Shown piece after piece: positions 32,661 through 44,191 of a stretch of DNA of 64,000 nt. Source of the stretch: Microplitis mediator (lineage: Eukaryota; Arthropoda; Insecta; Hymenoptera; Braconidae); NCBI RefSeq assembly GCF_029852145.1, contig NC_079977.1:15633948-15697947 (forward strand). Reading direction: 5' to 3'. The notes under the pieces were generated by a model. It saw only the letters and a list, made by a program, of their open reading frames with translations, was not told the origin of the DNA and did no database searches. A program made the translations under genes and the position numbers. Within the stretch, counting starts at the first letter, position 1; each line of letters begins with the position of its first letter.

Positions 32661-33956
32661 TCATGCTCGTGTTTCATTACTCGTAGTTGCATAATTAACA
32701 TTCCAAGTTTGGGCTAAATTATCATCTCTTTGAAAATGTAGCAACGTATTATGACGTTTTGAACATATTTGACATGATGCTTTCGATGTACAAGACTTGA
32801 TACTGTGCCCTTTTCCAAAACAATTGTAACAGCGATTAGTATCCTTAATTACTTTACGTCGGTCATCTATGGACAAATTTCGGAATTTTTCACAGGTATA
32901 TAACAAATGATGCTCGTGGCAGACAGGGCAGGTAATAGCTGGGTCGACATTCTTATTGTTCGAAAACTTATTGTAATGGTGATTCGAATTGTTTGTAACG
33001 TGAAGTGCTTGAGAAAATGGTTTATGCTGATGGTTATCTTTTCGAGGTAGTGGATTAGATGATGTTTCATTAGACCGAGACGTGTCACCACAACTAGCTC
33101 GTTTTTCTAGAAATTTTAATAGATTTTTATACGATGGAACTTTTTCATCGGTCAAAGTGAGCTCCCAATGCCATATGGTCGTTGAATTAAGTTTTGATAA
33201 AATTAAATCTACTAAAGGAATATCCCACGATGATACTGGTGCTTTCAAATTTTCTAATGCTCTGGTATGCTGGTGGAAGGTGTCTACCAATTGATTAATT
33301 GCGGCAGCTGAATCTTTTTGCAATTTTGGATATTCGCGTAACAACGACCAGTGACGACGCGTTACCCGACGGACTGATTCATATTTTTCTTTCAAAATAT
33401 TTAATGCGACTAAATAGTTGTCATCTGTAAGCTCTAAGGATTCAATCGCGCTTGCCGCCTTCCCAGTAAGCGACAACCTTAAATAATTTAGTTTTTTGAC
33501 TGGTGGTAAATCTTCTTGGTCAATCAATGTTGCAAATAAATTATAAAATGCTGACCATTTTTCGACAGTTCCGTCAAAAGTCGGTAATGGAATTGTTGGT
33601 AATGTGACCGCTGCTTTCGGTTTGGTTACGCTCGTTACTGCTCTCTGTGCATTATCTGTATTCACGGGAGTTGGAGTTAATCTTTGGATCAATGTTCGCG
33701 CACGAGATGTTTCTAAATCAAAACTGGCTACATATGACATACGGTTTTCAATCTCATCTTCGGCTACCTCTTCCAATTCAGTTTGAATTGCGTCGAATTT
33801 TTCGAAGGCTTTTACGGTAGTATTTAAAGTAGCTTGTATAAAATGAATATTTCGATGTTCTGGATCTGCTATTGCCGCATCAACTGCATTTTTTAAGGCA
33901 GTTATAGTAGCTTGAATGTGACCGCGTTGTCTTTTAAGTCGGCTGTGTTCAACCAT
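32661..33956 (-). CDS. BEL/Pao Gag
   Basis: 431 codons from ATG 33956. An N-terminal helical region (RLKRQRGHIQATITALKNAV) is followed by the conserved DUF1759-type segment (LPTIPLPTFDGTVEKWSAFY, LNYLRLSLTGKAASAIESL). The C-terminal part carries Cys/His zinc knuckles (CPVCHEHHLLYTC, CYNCFGKGHSIKSC, CQICSKRHN). It forms the particle that packages the RNA. It ends at TGA 32661-32663 followed by CTA; the downstream pol frame is continuous with it. The ATG lies about 315 bases inside the 5' LTR. Confidence 0.92.
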   Translation of the reverse strand: MVEHSRLKRQRGHIQATITALKNAVDAAIADPEHRNIHFIQATLNTTVKAFEKFDAIQTELEEVAEDEIENRMSYVASFDLETSRARTLIQRLTPTPVNTDNAQRAVTSVTKPKAAVTLPTIPLPTFDGTVEKWSAFYNLFATLIDQEDLPPVKKLNYLRLSLTGKAASAIESLELTDDNYLVALNILKEKYESVRRVTRRHWSLLREYPKLQKDSAAAINQLVDTFHQHTRALENLKAPVSSWDIPLVDLILSKLNSTTIWHWELTLTDEKVPSYKNLLKFLEKRASCGDTSRSNETSSNPLPRKDNHQHKPFSQALHVTNNSNHHYNKFSNNKNVDPAITCPVCHEHHLLYTCEKFRNLSIDDRRKVIKDTNRCYNCFGKGHSIKSCTSKASCQICSKRHNTLLHFQRDDNLAQTWNVNYATTSNETRA

Positions 33957-34254
33957 ATTGAATTATAATTTATAAAGAGATGCGTACAAAATAGGAAAGG
34001 TAAGTGATGATCTTTCGGTGGTATAACAAAGGAAAATAATTTTCGGCCAATTTTTTAGGTGAATAATAAAGACCAACCTACCTTTGCTGCTGCTGCTGTT
34101 GCTGACAATCACTTGACGTTGGCTGATCTACTGGACTCGTTTCTGGGTTGTTCTTGTAATCCGCTGTACTGATTGGCTCTGCACTTGTAGTTTCACCACT
34201 TTTTCCAACTTAATTTTTCACTATTATTTCACGTTGCACAACACTTTATTAAAA

Positions 34255-34271
34255 TCCGGCTCGAAGGACCA
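34255..34271 (-). promoter_or_regulatory. BEL primer binding site, complementary to tRNA-Tyr
   Basis: Plus-strand tccggctcgaaggacca is directly adjacent to the 5' LTR at 34272. It equals the 3' end of animal tRNA-Tyr including CCA, as I remember that tRNA. The 17-base match leaves no spacer. Confidence 0.75.
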
Positions 34272-35158
34272 TGTTTTTTATCACAATCGCGGATGGGATG
34301 TTAATGTTCATGCAATTGTAATAATTTAATAAGTTAAATTAATATCTTATTAATGTTTCTTTATTTTGAATTTCAATATAGTAACTGATGTAATTTAATA
34401 ATGAACAAAATGCTTTTATAAATTAATTGAACAAAAATGGTGAATATAAATCAATGAACAAATTCGGTAATAACTTCAAGATGGAATTTGCTTTGAATTT
34501 TGGTAAGGATGAGAAGTAGGCAAGTCTCAACTAAACGGTTTGGGTTCTTGGTGGTAACTGTCTTATTATTTTTGTCTTGTCTCTGAGACCCTTTAACCTC
34601 AGGACCCTTGAACTGTATGTAAAAATCTAAGTGTTTAGAAAAGGTGGGAAACGTGACATTGTGATTGGGAATCAGCAATTGTAGGAGTAACAATCCTTGG
34701 AGTAGGAGGAGGTATTGCGAGAAAGGATAGACCAGAGAAAAGAGCGAGACATTAGAAAGGCTAGAAATTATTTAGAGAAAACTGGAGACCATATGATATC
34801 GACATAGGCTTAGGACAGAAGACATTTAAAGGAAAAAGGCAATAAAGTAATTTAGTTCAGCTGGACGACGTCGTCTGGGAAAATAAATTTAAATTTTACT
34901 TAAGGAATAAATTTTAAGAGGCCTTTAGGATTAAGTTGTAAATTATCTAAACTCAAATTCAGAGAAACTCACATTTTGAAGTTTTACAATATATAAAAAA
35001 AAAAGGTCTTAAATCATAAAACTAAAATATTGTCAAACAATGGAATTAAAATTGGCTATGCTCTCAACGCCGATAGTTATCTTAAAAATATTTGGAATAA
35101 AATAAAAATTAGAAATGTTGAACTACAATATTATAAAAATCAGTCATAACTTTAAACA
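34272..35158 (-). repeat. BEL 5' LTR
   Basis: Same length (887) and apparently same sequence as 27790-28676. Every offset I checked is 6482 bases. Followed by the CATTG duplication. Confidence 0.95.
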
Positions 35159-35163
35159 CATTG

Positions 35164-36059
35164 TTAGCTAAAACTAGTGGTCTCTGATTTTCGGATGTCT
35201 TGATAGAAACAAATTTTGTTCCGTTCTATAATTTGTTTATTTTATTTTATTTATATCAATCTAAATCCATTTGTATCTACAATTTTTTATTATAACTTTT
35301 TTATTATTCGTTTTTTTCTCTACTCAGTACATATTTATGATAATATATTCTTTGATAGTTTTTTTTTTGTTTGTATTTTTTTGTTTTTACTTTATTTATT
35401 TTTTTTGTTTAACATGCGATTTAAATTAAAACTATCTATATCTAGCGTATATATATTATTATTGTCTTATTATAAATAAAAGAAGAATCTCCTTTTCTTT
35501 CTATTATATGGTGTTATTCTAAATGTTACAAAAAAAACAAAATTTCACTACCTTTAAATTTCTATAGAATTTTCTAAAGATAATTAAAAAAAATTAGATT
35601 AGCGTTTACTATTACTTAAAGTCATAAGTTCATATTTGCTAAAACAAAGGAATCAAAACTTCTTCTAAATTTTTCTTAAGTCTATATGTTATGTTTCTAT
35701 TTGAGCCTTTATATTGTTAAAAAAAACTATTTTTCTGTCTTCTTTTTTTTTGGTTTTTTTTTACTTGAATTTTTCATGAAAATTTTATAGTTAGAAGGAT
35801 TATTTTCCAAAATTTCTTAGCATTATTACTCAATTCCAATTCGTAGCAGTTTTTTTCCTAGTTTATTCGTGTATATGTTAATTTTTTATTTCTCTATTAG
35901 AATTTATTTCATTGATTTAAACAATTTGAAAGAAAAGTTGTCTTGGCTAGTTGTCGTAAACTTCCATGAAGTTTGCTTGTATATCCGCTTGTAAATTTAG
36001 AATGACGATTGATAGTAGGATAGGTAAAAAGAGGTGATAGGAAAAAAATATTTTCTATT
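35164..36059 (-). other. Gypsy-1 3' untranslated internal region
   Basis: T-rich on the plus strand, with no recognisable gene and no env-like frame. It continues at 27406-27784 on the other side of the BEL insertion, giving about 1.3 kb between the integrase stop and the 3' LTR. The 27406-27440 end contains a small hairpin gacaagcgtcccgcttgtt, matched by gacgagcgccccgctcgtc in gypsy-2 (48141). Confidence 0.6.
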
Positions 36060-37416
36060 CTAATGTGCAATTTTCGCTCTATCGCAATGAATGATTTTTC
36101 TTTTTCCGGGTTTATATTCGATTTCTATATCGTTTTTATCAGGGAATATTCCAGTAACCTTACAAGGACCTAAATAATTATCATCAAACTAATCATCTCT
36201 TTGATTTTTTACGAAATAAATATTCTGACCTACTTTAAACTTTACGGGATTTATTTTCTTATCGTACTTTGGATTTGAATTTTGAATTTTCTAAATTTTC
36301 TCTTGCTTCTTTTCTCGATTCTAATAATCGAGTTGCAAGTTCTTTAACGTAGTCTGCGTATGTAGGGATGTCATCTAAGTATGAAAATTCTGATGGTAAT
36401 GGCGCTTCTTTACCAAAAACTAATCTGGATGGGGTGAACTTTGTACCTTCGTATACACTCGTATTATGAGCAAAAGTTGCATGAGGCAACTATTTATCCC
36501 AGTCATTTTTACTTGTAAAATGTTTAATATAATCTGTTAAGACTTGATGACTTCTTTCTAATAATCCGTTAGATTGAGGGTGAAAAGCTGTCGTTTTTAT
36601 TTGTTTTATTTTCAAAGTTTTAGCTAAACAACTCATAACTTTACCTATAAATGCCTGACCTTGGTTGGTTAAAATTACTCTTGGGCAACCGTGTTTTAAA
36701 ATAAAATTTTCTACTAACGCTATCGCAATGTCTTTGGCTGTCATGGATACTAATGGTATTGCAAAACAATATTTAGAGAGATCATCTTGCATTGTTAAAA
36801 TGTATGAATAACCGTTTGCCGATGTTTTATTCGGTACTACTATATCTAATGCTAGTTTATCCCAAATTTCTGCGGATGTATCAGTAATTACTATTGGTTG
36901 TTTTGTTTTAATTCTTACTAATTTCTTTTTCTGGCAACTGATACATTTTCTAACAAAATCTTCAACATTTTTTTTAATATTATCCCAAAAATATCTTTGT
37001 CTAATTCTATTGTAAGTTTTAGTGACACCTTTATGACCTGCCATTGGGGACTCGTGATTCTCAGCCATTATCTTTTGTCTCTCTTCTACTGGAGGTATTA
37101 TGATTTAGTCTCCACAAATGATTATTTTAATATCGGTTCCTTTAAATGTTTTAGCTATAATACTTTTAATTTTTGACCATACGGTTTTGGGTAAATTACT
37201 TCGTCCTTGAGAAACGCCAATTGATTTTAATTTTGATTTTTCCATATATAATTTAAAATTTTTAAAAGCTTTACAATAATCTTTTTCGGTAGCTGTATTT
37301 GTGGTGCTATTTTGAATAACTAACGCAAGTGCTTTTCTTTGAGGTGTTCCCATTTTGATTACTTGACCTACTTTATATTCAGCAAATGGACTTAAATTTA
37401 AATATCCTGACAACAA
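36060..37416 (-). pseudogene. Gypsy-1 integrase, broken
   Basis: Zinc-binding HH-CC region (HKGVTKTYNRIRQRYFW, CISCQKKK), then the core with first Asp in LALDIVVPN, second Asp in the position now read LTNQGQAFIGK (Asp replaced by Asn) and Glu in GLLERSHQVL. Breaks: TAA at 37105, TAG at 36490 (gypsy-2 has Trp), a frameshift near 36275 and a stop near 36190. The natural stop of the basic C-terminal domain is at 36060-36062. The loss of the catalytic Asp (GAC to AAC) alone would inactivate it. Confidence 0.85.
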
Positions 37417-37439
37417 TAATTGTTTTCCTATTTCGTTTG

Positions 37440-39860
37440 GAACAGGATCGTCAGTATTAAAAAAACAAAAAAAAACTATTTTTTTGCATTTCTAAATTGT
37501 CTCTAGTCTCTATTATGTTATCGTTACTAAAGTCGTTCGACATTACTGAAACTACGGATGAATTATCGTCAGAATCTATTTGTCCATTAGACGGATTATT
37601 ATTTCCTGCTGTAATTACATTGTCTATTTGTTCTTGATTACTATCTGAATTTAGTTCTGTTAAATTTTGTTGAAAATTTGTTATATTACCAGATAAATTT
37701 ATTTGTTCGAATTGATCGAGGTTTTCATCATTAAATGAATGTGTTTGATCTATTTGTTCGAAATTTTGGTCGTCAACTGAATTTATTTGTTAATCGGAAT
37801 TTAGGTCGTAAAATGAATTTATTTGTTCGGGTGATTTCGAATTTTGGTCAATAGGTGAATTTAGTGTAGGATTTTGCGATTTCCTACGTGAGGTAGTTTG
37901 TTGTGAATTTACTGGGCTTACATTTTCGTTTATTATTGACAATCTATCATTATTCCGTTTATTATTTAAATTTTGTTGACGTTTAATTGCTTTTAAAGTA
38001 ACCATTATGTCTGGCAATTTGGGTTGTGAATTTTTACTAGTTGACTTTCTCGTTTTATTTTTAAAGTTATTCGCAAGATGTTGTATTTTATTTGGAATCT
38101 GTTTTTGTGAATGTGTGTTCGTCGTAATCTGTACAACATGAACATGTTTTGATTTTACGTTTTCTAGTCGATCTACGGAGTTCTGGTGTAATTTTATTAG
38201 TATGTGTTCGTTCCGTATCAGTACCGTGAGGTCTGTTTTTGTCTCTATAATTTAATTTTGGGTTTGTTTTGGTAGTATTTGTTTTTGTCTTATCTGTATT
38301 TTTATTGGTTATTTTTTTCTGTGTTTTCTGTGAAAGAATTTTCTATTATGTCATTAGTTGACGTGTTTATTTCATTTTCTGGTTCGTTATGAATTAACGT
38401 AGAGATGTCCATAATTCTTGGGTGGTCACCTCCTTCGTCAGAAAACCACGGGATTGCACCTCTCATGTCTTTTTTATTTACGGATTAGGGTTTAATAGGA
38501 GTTATAGGGGTTATAGGGATTGTCTCAATTGGTGATTCAGTACTAATGTCGTTTGAATGTTCGGAATATATTTTTGAATGAGTCATTTCTGTCTCGTCAG
38601 TGTTTGATTCGTCGTCTGAAGTTTCTGGAATAATTATATTTTCAATTTTTTTGCTTTGTCTATTTATTATTCTACGTGTACGTATTGCTGGAGAAGGTGT
38701 AATTTCTGCTAGTCTATGTTTACTTTTAATTTGAGAAAGTACTGATTTTTTTTATTGATTTCTGTACTTTCAATATTTGTCTGTGGTTTTAAATTTGAGG
38801 TTGAAGCTGTAATTGGCGTCTGTACGTCTGTTAATAATGGTAATAAAAGATCAGCGACTTTAGGAGTTTCAGGTATATACGAATGTGAGGATTGAGATGA
38901 TGCTGATAAATTACGATATTTCTTATGTTTTGGGAAATTTATAGATTTATTTGCTATATAAGAAAGGCCAAAATCTGTCAAATAAGAATCGTCACTTGAA
39001 TACGAAGGGTGATTTTTAATAAGTCTTTTTCAAAGAGCTGCCGCATCATATGTGTCTCCTGATGACGAAGATTCGTCAGAGTAGTCAGGAAGAGTAGTTG
39101 ATTTATCTCGTTCTAGATTTGATACGACTTTGGGCTTAGAATTTTTATTTAATTTTGTATTCTCTTTAGATTTACGTATGTGATTTGAATTTTCGTTAGA
39201 ATTTAATTTATTTTCATTATCATTTTTTCGATTTTTAGAGTTAAAGTTTTTATTTATTGAATTTGAATTTAGTTCTTGAGGATTATTTGTTTCCAAGTTT
39301 CTATTTATTTTATTATTATTATTTTTACTTAAATCATCTTCGCTTAATGATTCCGTACTTGAAAATTTTTTATATGGATTATATCGTCTGACGTCAGATC
39401 TTTTTATTTCTTAATTTTTATTTTTACCGATATATCCGTTATTATCATTTCTAACTAATCGCCGGTTGCTAGGGTAGCTAATCCTATTGCCGTCGCTAGT
39501 GGGTTTGATGACTGCGTCTGAAGTAATGTTACTGACTGGCCCAACCGCTTGAGTTTTTGGCTCATGAATTTGACGTTTTTCGACCGAATCTTTTTGACCG
39601 ACCGCTTGAGTATTTTGCTCAAGAAATTTAATTTTCGAATTAATTTGTCTAACTCTGTCGACTGAGTTAGAGACATTATTTGTTTTAACGCGAATTATTT
39701 TATTACTTGGAGTAATATCCTCTGAACTTGATTTATTATTTTTGTTGAAATTTGTACATAATTTATATTTAGCATGATTTGAGCTACTTGACTCTGAATT
39801 AGTTTAGTTTTTAGGTTTCTTTTTAATGACTTCACCATAGTCTGAAGGATCTAAAGTCCT
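37440..39860 (-). pseudogene. Gypsy-1 disordered linker between RNase H and integrase
   Basis: About 2.4 kb whose open frames (for example 39030-39296, 38709-38981, 37790-38017) encode Asn/Ser/Lys-rich low-complexity sequence without domains. It sits between RNase H and the integrase zinc region and is broken by stops and frameshifts. One block near 38413-38463 reads GAIPWFSDEGGDHPRI and is conserved in gypsy-2 at about 54036-54090 as GASPWLSDEGGDEPKI. The flanking sequence barely aligns by eye. This suggests a functional short motif in an otherwise fast-evolving pol extension. Confidence 0.6.
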
Positions 39861-39895
39861 CAACCTAGCGATTCCGGGTTTTTCGAGTCGCCATT

Positions 39896-41956
39896 TCATT
39901 TTAATTGGGTAAATTCGCAGTTTTCGATTATTGGGTTACGCGATAAAGCATCCGCGTTTGTGTTTACTTTACCCGTTTTATATAATACGGTATATTCAAA
40001 CTGTTTAAAGCGTTCTCTCCATCTCATTACACGCGATGTTGGGTCATTCATATTATTTACCCAAACGAGCAGTCTGTGATCGGTGACAAGAGTAAACTCA
40101 CTGTCATAGAGATACGGTCTAAATGTTTTCATACCAAATAAAGCTGCGACCATTTCTTTTTCGGTGGTCGAATAATTTTTTTCATGTTTATTAAGCATAC
40201 GGGAAGCTGCTGCATTAATCGTGTCTTCGCCAATTTTTCCTTGTGAGAGAATTAGTCCAACTGCATAGCCCGATGCATCGGTCGTTAAAATAAACGGTTT
40301 CAAAAAATCTGGATATTGCAATATCGGAGCTGTACAAAGTTTATTGCGCAAGGTTTCAAAAGCTACCTGATGTTCAGGCGTCCATGTAAATTTTGCGTTT
40401 TTACTTGTAAGATCAGATAGGCACTTAGAGATTTTTGCGAAATCCTTGATAAATCGCAGATAATAACCAGCAAGTCCGAGAAATTCTCCCACTTGAGTCG
40501 TACTTCCGGGTGTTTTAAAACATTTAATTGCTTTTATTTTATCGGGATCAGGCTTGACACCATCGGCAGATATGAGATGGCCTAGATAAATTACTTTTTT
40601 TTTTAGAAATTCATATTTATCGGCTTGTAGAGTTAAATTTGCTCTTCGCAAACGTTCGGCCAGTTTTTCAAATTTAGTATTATGTTCTTCTAGAGAACGT
40701 GCATAAATAACGATATCGTCTAAGTAAACAAAGAGATCTGCTCCTTGTAACCCACGTAACACTAAATCCATTGACCTTTGGAACGTTGCAGGAGCATTTT
40801 TAAGTCCAAATGGCATTCTATTAAATTAATAATGACCATGTGGAGTTGTAAATGCTGTTTTGTGTTTATCTTTAGGATCTACTTTCAATTGATGAAAACC
40901 GGATTTTAAATCGAATACTGAAAAATAAATCGCACCACCTAATTGATCAAGAATATCATTTATCAACGGTAGTGGTTATGCATCTTTTACAGTTTTATCA
41001 TTTAATTTGCGATAATCAATTACTAGACGCCATCTTTTATTGCCTTTGGAATCAGACTTTTTAGGTACTATCCATAAAGGGGAATCATATGGTGAGGTCG
41101 AAGGTTCAATTATATCCATTAACATTAATTTTGTAATTTGTTTCTCAATCTCGTCTTTTTGTGCGGGAGGGTGTCTGTATTGTCGAGTATTTACGGGAAT
41201 GTCGTCGGTAGTAGTTATAGTATGGGTCGCTGTCTCTGTAGCGCGCAGTGGTTCTCCCGGAATGTGGAACAGGTCAGCGTATTTCTCTACAAGAGAAACT
41301 ATTGCTTTAAGCTCTTCCTCATTTAAATGTTCTAAACGTAAGAGTTTAAGCACTTCTTCAGTACGATTTCCCCGCGTCCGGGTACTATTATCGTATCTAT
41401 CCGTGTCGTCTTGCGTCAAGCCAGTATCTTCGTCTTTGCTTGTCCCGAAAGGGTACAGAGGAATTACGGGTACTTTAACTTTAACATCCTTATCAAGAGT
41501 ATTAATTGCGTATGAATGAGCGATACCGTTATTATTACTTACTAAAGCTTCACCCGCGTAAATACCGTTTTCAAATTCTATTCGAGGTTCATAGCCTTCT
41601 TTAAGTTTACTATCGACTCGAACAAACATTGTTGTTTTCGTTCAAGCTTTTAAAACAAAATATTCTCCTTCTGTTAATGATATTTGTAGATTATTTAGAT
41701 ATTTAAAGGTTATAGTATTTTCTACTAAATTAATTATTTCGCCGTGTTCTCGTAAAAATTCCATTCCGAGTATGCCCGTGTAGTCTAAAGGAAATTCATC
41801 TGGTTTTACATGGAAATAAGTATCTGTATTAATAATTTGTATTCTTATCCTACCCAAAGTGATAGCTTCGGAGACACCGTTTAATTTGTAACAATATGAT
41901 TCATCGATTAATTTTTTATATTTTACTTTCCCGTATTTTATTAAATTTAAATACAT
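39896..41956 (-). pseudogene. Gypsy-1 protease, reverse transcriptase and RNase H
   Basis: A single frame interrupted by stops. The protease-proximal part (41956-41642) includes LGMEFLREHGEII; its active site is just upstream in the frame around 41960 (VDTG). RT: VIDYRKLNDKT near 40990, RMPFGLKNAPATFQRSMD at 40816, and catalytic VYLDDIVIYA near 40700. RNase H: LTTDASGYAVG near 40280 and LVTDHRLL near 40070. Stops at 41642 (TGA), 40976 (TAA) and about 40828 (TAA). The TGA at 41642 corresponds to CGA in gypsy-3 (63004), and the TAA in GHY*FNRMPF falls where Gln is expected. Dead copy. Confidence 0.88.
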
Positions 41957-42074
41957 CCGGTGTCTACTAAAATTTTTCCATAACTAGATACTATATCTTT
42001 AGATCTAAACATAATCGACGCAGGTTTATAATCAATTGATATGGCACCCACGGAATAAGTTTCTGTTAATATTG

Positions 42075-43360
42075 TTAATTTTTCTTTAAATTTTGGCACT
42101 GAGCTTCCACATTTCCCATCAGAGCGCCGACTCGAGGGACCGTTTGATCGTTTCCCGTACTTGTACTCGGTTTTGAATTTAAACCATCACGTTTTCCTTC
42201 GATGTAGATTTTTTTACGACAGTTATTTACTGAATGACCGTTCATGTTACAATAGCTGCATTTTAAAATGTTTTTATTTAGGTTTGGTCTCGCTTCAGTT
42301 TTATTTTTATACATCAAGACCCTACATTCGTCAATATTATGATTATTTCATTTACAAAAATTACAAAATTTATTTGAATTAGTTTGATTTTGATTCTTAA
42401 TTTGTTTCGACATTTCACGACCGTTTCTGTTATAATTTCCATTAAATCGTTGGTATGGGTTAAAGTTTCGAATTTGATGATTATTCTGGTTAATAGGGTT
42501 ATGTGGATTGGAGTCTTGGATCGTGAAACAATTCTTATTTGAGTTGTTATCAATTGGTGTGAAAAGCTTGTTTAGATTTTTTATCTGTTGTAATTTTTGT
42601 TCCGCTTTAATTGCTGCAGTAGCGGCTGTAGCAAGATCCGTAAATTCGTTGTTGTGTATAAACAAAGCAAGCCATGGTTGTAGACCCGAGATAAACGCTT
42701 GTACTGCTGTTTCTTTAGCTAAAATTATTTTTTCATCTTTACTAGTACCGCCTGTATCTGCGATTTCTGAGCAAGTATCTTGTAAATGTTTATTTACTCT
42801 ATGGTAAAAGTCCATTACCCGTTCACTCGATTTCTGTTTTAAATCATTAAATTCTTTCAACCAAACTGAAACTTGTTTGCTTAATCTAAAATTCAAGTTT
42901 AGAAAGACAATAAATTCATCTATTGTTTTACGTTTGACCCACTTATTCTAATTAAAGGTTCACCTATACACTTAGATTTTAATATCCTAACGAGCACTTC
43001 TTCGTTTATTTCTCTGAGGTATTCTCTCGAGTCTTTGCAAGCCTGTATAAATGATTCTACGGGGTCACTTATACCGATGAAATCTGGTATAGTTTTAAAA
43101 AATGCCTTGTAATCAAATTTATTATTTGTAATTAAATTATTTGTTAAATTAAGATTTTGGGGTGATTGGTGTGAAGCACCTGCGGGTAGATTTCTTTCGA
43201 TATGTGTTTTTAGTTGCTGCGCAATAGCTGCTTGGAAATTTTCTTCGAATTTATTTTTCATCTCGATTTTTTCTGCTAATAATTCTTGGATTTGAGTTTT
43301 TAACGCTGTTACTTTGTTATGGGTTTCCGTAAGGGAAATTTCCATTTGTTCGATAGTCAT
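42075..43360 (-). pseudogene. Gypsy-1 gag, broken
   Basis: Starts at ATG 43360 with a coiled-coil-like N-terminus (MTIEQMEISLTETHNKV). A capsid-like part follows, then a C-terminal region with two CX2CX4HX4C zinc knuckles (CNFC...HNIDEC and CSYCNMNGHSVNNC). A frameshift lies between 42896 and 42920, and a TGA at 42348 falls inside the first knuckle, where gypsy-3 has AGA (Arg). A separate small frame (43425-43646) upstream is of unknown meaning. Confidence 0.8.
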
Positions 43361-43649
43361 TTTTATTTATGTAAATATTTCAAAAGACAGAAAAAAAATT
43401 TTAACAATATAATTGAATTACTACTTAGTTGTCTACAGGTTTGAATGTTAGATGGGTCGGTAGTTGAAGTTGGTACGGAGATCTTTGTTGCCGTCGGAAG
43501 GTTGATAGAAACGCTGAGCAGAAATGTGCGATGACTGTAGATTTCTCAGCTACGATTGTTGTTGAACTGCGTCCGTCGGGCGTCGTGAATGATGTTGGTA
43601 GTTTTAAATTTATGTCAAATTTCGATTCATCATTCATTTCACTCACTTG

Positions 43650-44149
43650 AATTTGATTTTATGACTTTTGTATTTAATTCACAAAAATTTTACTTTTTTT
43701 TTTTTTAATACATTTGATTTTTATAAATTTATATTTTATCTTTATTAATTATTTTATGAGCAGAAAAAAAATTTAATTTTGAATCTTGAGTAATTAAAAA
43801 AAATTTCGAATTTTTAATTCAAATGTTTGATTTTATTATTTTATTATTTTTTTATTGTGATTGTATTTTAATTATGTATAAATTTTGGATTTCATTTATT
43901 TGAATCTTCATTATTATTTATTTTACTTACTTCAATTCTCACTTAACTTTTTACTTTTGTTTTACAATTATACTTTTTTTTGTTTTATACGGAAAAAAAA
44001 AATTTTCGATGTCGACCAAAAAAAATTTTGGTAATGTTTTTTTTTTTTTTTTTGTTAATTGAACTTCACTCTGATAACTTGTTGTCAATTTTTTTTTTGT
44101 AAAAAAAAATTTTCGGATTTTGAGGTTTTACCAGTCTATTCAGGGGCTG
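43650..44149 (-). other. Gypsy-1 5' untranslated region
   Basis: Very T-rich on the plus strand between gag and the primer site; no structure recognised. Confidence 0.5.
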
Positions 44150-44171
44150 TTCGAATCCGTGGCTGCCACCA
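44150..44171 (-). promoter_or_regulatory. Gypsy-1 primer binding site (tRNA-Leu-like)
   Basis: The minus strand reads TGGTGGCAGCCACGGATTCG, resembling the complement of a tRNA-Leu 3' end with CCA and T-loop (TTCGAATCC). It is separated from the LTR end (44192) by 20 bases of AT-rich sequence; gypsy-3 shows nearly the same arrangement. Confidence 0.6.
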
Positions 44172-44191
44172 ATTTTAATTATATAATAAGT

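Larger units (their letters stand above)
27790..35158 (-). mobile_element. BEL/Pao retrotransposon, near intact, nested in gypsy-1
   Basis: 7,369 bases with two 887-base LTRs that look identical on reading. A perfect 5-bp target duplication CATTG lies at 27785-27789 and 35159-35163. Between them are a tRNA-Tyr-type primer site, gag, pol and a polypurine tract on the minus strand. Identical LTRs and nearly open frames indicate a recent insertion into the 3' untranslated part of gypsy-1. Confidence 0.95.

Noticed and set aside
41040..41519. 159-codon plus-strand frame
   Set aside because: Antisense shadow of the gypsy-1 RT region; the minus strand has the conserved protein.
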